From Chamaea fasciata (lineage: Eukaryota; Chordata; Aves; Passeriformes; Sylviidae), in assembly GCA_029207755.1 (NCBI GenBank), contig JARCOQ010000007.1:124001-188000 (forward strand): a DNA stretch of 64,000 bases, written 5' to 3'. The notes beneath the pieces are model-generated. The model worked only from the letters and a program-made list of their open reading frames with translations, did no database searches and was not told the DNA's origin. Position numbers and translations under genes: made by a program. Positions 62,245 to 64,000 of the stretch are shown in pieces; position 1 is the first letter of the stretch, and the number at the start of each line of letters is the position of its first letter.

Positions 62245-64000
62245 CCTAAATTCATAGAGGTCTGCCATTTATTTCAACAGGAATACATAAGAGGACAGCA
62301 GACCTCCATCATCTGAACAGCCACTACCATGAACAGATTTGTAACTTGTCCATCGTGCATCTGTCATGGACAATCTGTAAAAAGCCGTGTGGTTCAAGCA
62401 GAGATCCCATCTAGACATGCAATAAAGAAAATCCCTCTGCACAGCAAAGAGGTTGCACAGAAAATGCAGAGCATCTCCCACCAGAAATCTGCAGCCCCCT
62501 CTGTGCAGGTTCTAGAAGGATTCCTCCAGAACCTGCAATCTTTAAACATTTCATCAGAAGTGCACATCTTGCACAGCCTCAAAATTTGTTTCCAGTTTAC
62601 ACATTTGAGATTCTTTGTCAGGTTAAAAAGCCTGCTGCAATAAGATCAACTGCACAGCTCAGGAAGCACAGCTGTGCCTATGAACTAGGCAAGCAGAGAA
62701 AAGGTTTGCCAGTTCTGCTCAAAGACTGAAAGATGAGTCATTTGCCTCGGCCAAGTCAATTTCAGTCTGATTTTTTCTCTGCTTCCCTCTTCCTCCCAGG
62801 TCTGTACTGAAATGTCTCTGGCATTTGCAACTTTTTTCCCCATCCACAGGAGCATGAGAAATTGTTTGGTCTGGACTAAATAACAACAGTTATTGAGCAA
62901 CCTAAAATGACCTCAGTTTTAGGAGACTGAAAAAATTACAGAAAAAGCCAGTCTGAAAGAGAAAAATCTATTATAAACATGGCAACCTGACTCCAAAAAA
63001 AATACAGGAAAACAAAGAACTCAAGAGCAGCTCTTTTTGCTGTCACAGGAAGACTGCCCAGCCCTGTTCCACGCAGTACATTCCACCCCACAAATCAAGC
63101 AGCAATAAAGTAAGAGGACTCAAGGTACCACCAGTGTTAGCTCTCACCAGGGCAGGCCCAACCGATGAAAACTACACCTTCAGGAAATTATCCTACAGCA
63201 CTGGATTGTATGATGCATCAGAGCTTTCACTTTGCAAAGACTTCCACAGGCAATTATTTTATGACAAGTGGAAAAGGATTATTAAATAAAGGTGGATTAT
63301 TAGCAATAACTCAAGATGAATTTTGAAACGTCCCGTACAGTCCCTCCAGATCAACTGACAGAGATTCTCCAGCAGAGCACCAAGAAGACTTACTTGTGAT
63401 TTTCAGAATACAAAGCAGCATAGACCAGTCTCATATAGGAATGAATCAACTTTCTGACGATGTTCATTCCCACAAATGTGAGCGGTCGCTGGCTGTCCTC
63501 AGTAAAATGGCTTCTAGGGCTTGAAAGACTAACAGCATCTGCAGGATAAAAAAGTATGTTAGTATCTGACAATATCAGGTAAGACTTGAAATTATTAGCT
63601 GAGCAAATAGTAATAACCACCATCGATAAAGGGTAACCCCACCCCAAGAGGAAAGCTTCCACACACGAAAGTGACATTAACTTTTAGATTCTCTCCCAAA
63701 TTAATGCTTCCTCTCGGAAAAGATCACTTTGGAGAGCATGTAGTTTCAAGGAATCATTGCTTTAAGAGACGGCTGCTCCTAAGTGGACGACGAAAAACAA
63801 AATGTCCCCGAGAAAAACACTGGGGCTGTTCCGGTCTTGCAATTATTTCCCTGCAGAGGAATCCAGAAACCACACAGCACTGGGCTGCGCCCATTACAAA
63901 CACCAGCCCCTGTGAGCAATGGGATATTGAGGGAAGGCTGCCACTGAACACGACACAGATAAAAATGATACTGGAAGACAAAGAATAGCAGGCGATGGTT

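Larger units (their letters stand above)
53202..64000 (-). pseudogene. URB1: URB1-like gene copy B, decayed, one exon further 3' than copy A shows
   Basis: Minus-strand exons: 63,394-63,538, 61,762-61,894, 59,737-59,833, 58,516-58,636, 57,602-57,714, 56,662-56,781, 56,016-56,133, 55,237-55,379, 54,347-54,518 and 53,202-53,398. The last (VEYLVAVFTDLLPSQREPLA, then LYQFSQYYKLWMPKQSQDHV) lies outside the part of copy A that is in view and is open. The five frame disruptions of copy A recur at the same places, and so does the missing exon block. Copy B alone has a 1-bp deletion near 54,432 (GACATCAC where copy A has GACAATCAC), which breaks the NEDVIVQTFPFSAVV segment. The 5' exons lie beyond the window. 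Confidence 0.82.
53775..64000. repeat. Large direct segmental duplication, copy B
   Basis: Colinear partner of 1-10,228 in the same orientation, continuing to the window end. The sequence to its left (53,202-53,774) holds the next URB1-like exon, so the duplicated block probably extends that way too. Its counterpart would lie before base 1. Confidence 0.97.

Overview
The window is vertebrate nuclear DNA, most likely from a passerine bird. It holds spliced, decayed copies of vertebrate genes, several antisense CR1 LINE tails, CpG islands, and one element that looks like a passerine tRNA-Ile/CR1 SINE. There is no operon structure and no intact single-exon gene. Almost all long open frames are artefacts of GC-rich tandem repeats. 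All gene names rest on recognising exon peptides and splice sites by eye; no search was run.

Layout. (1) 1-12.4 kb: the 5' part of an URB1-like gene on the minus strand, first exon near 12.2 kb. It carries several frameshifts and lacks a block of internal exons, and its first intron is almost entirely a NotI-rich GC minisatellite. (2) 12.4-20.4 kb: non-coding sequence with CR1, AT-rich DNA and microsatellites. (3) 20.4-22.7 kb: a CpG island, then a degenerate 461-bp repeat. (4) 22.9-27.6 kb: a CCAAT-box CpG island followed by decayed COMMD4 (+), the NEIL1 3' end (+) and the MAN2C1 3' end (-). This is the order I recall for these neighbours in other vertebrates, and it is a different locus from URB1. 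(5) 28.4-41 kb: CpG-rich segments, a segment duplicated 8 kb apart (29.7-32.7 and 37.6-40.8 kb), a 346-bp promoter-like satellite with YY1/ETS-type motifs, and a 73-bp minisatellite with one CTCF-like site per unit. (6) 41.8-50.7 kb: nearly three tandem 3.18-kb units with internal repeats and a retroviral-type primer-binding-site motif. (7) 50.7-53.2 kb: unassigned sequence. (8) 53.2-64 kb: a second URB1-like copy, nearly identical and colinear with 1-10.2 kb.

The two URB1 copies lie in direct orientation about 53.77 kb apart, and the match runs to both window edges. The window is therefore about one period of a large tandem duplication. Both copies share five frame disruptions and the same missing exon block, so the gene appears to have decayed before duplication; copy B has one further private deletion. 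Gene fragments from two loci plus amplified satellites fit a non-recombining or selfishly amplified compartment, such as a W chromosome, a songbird germline-restricted chromosome or a subtelomere. Which one cannot be settled from the window.
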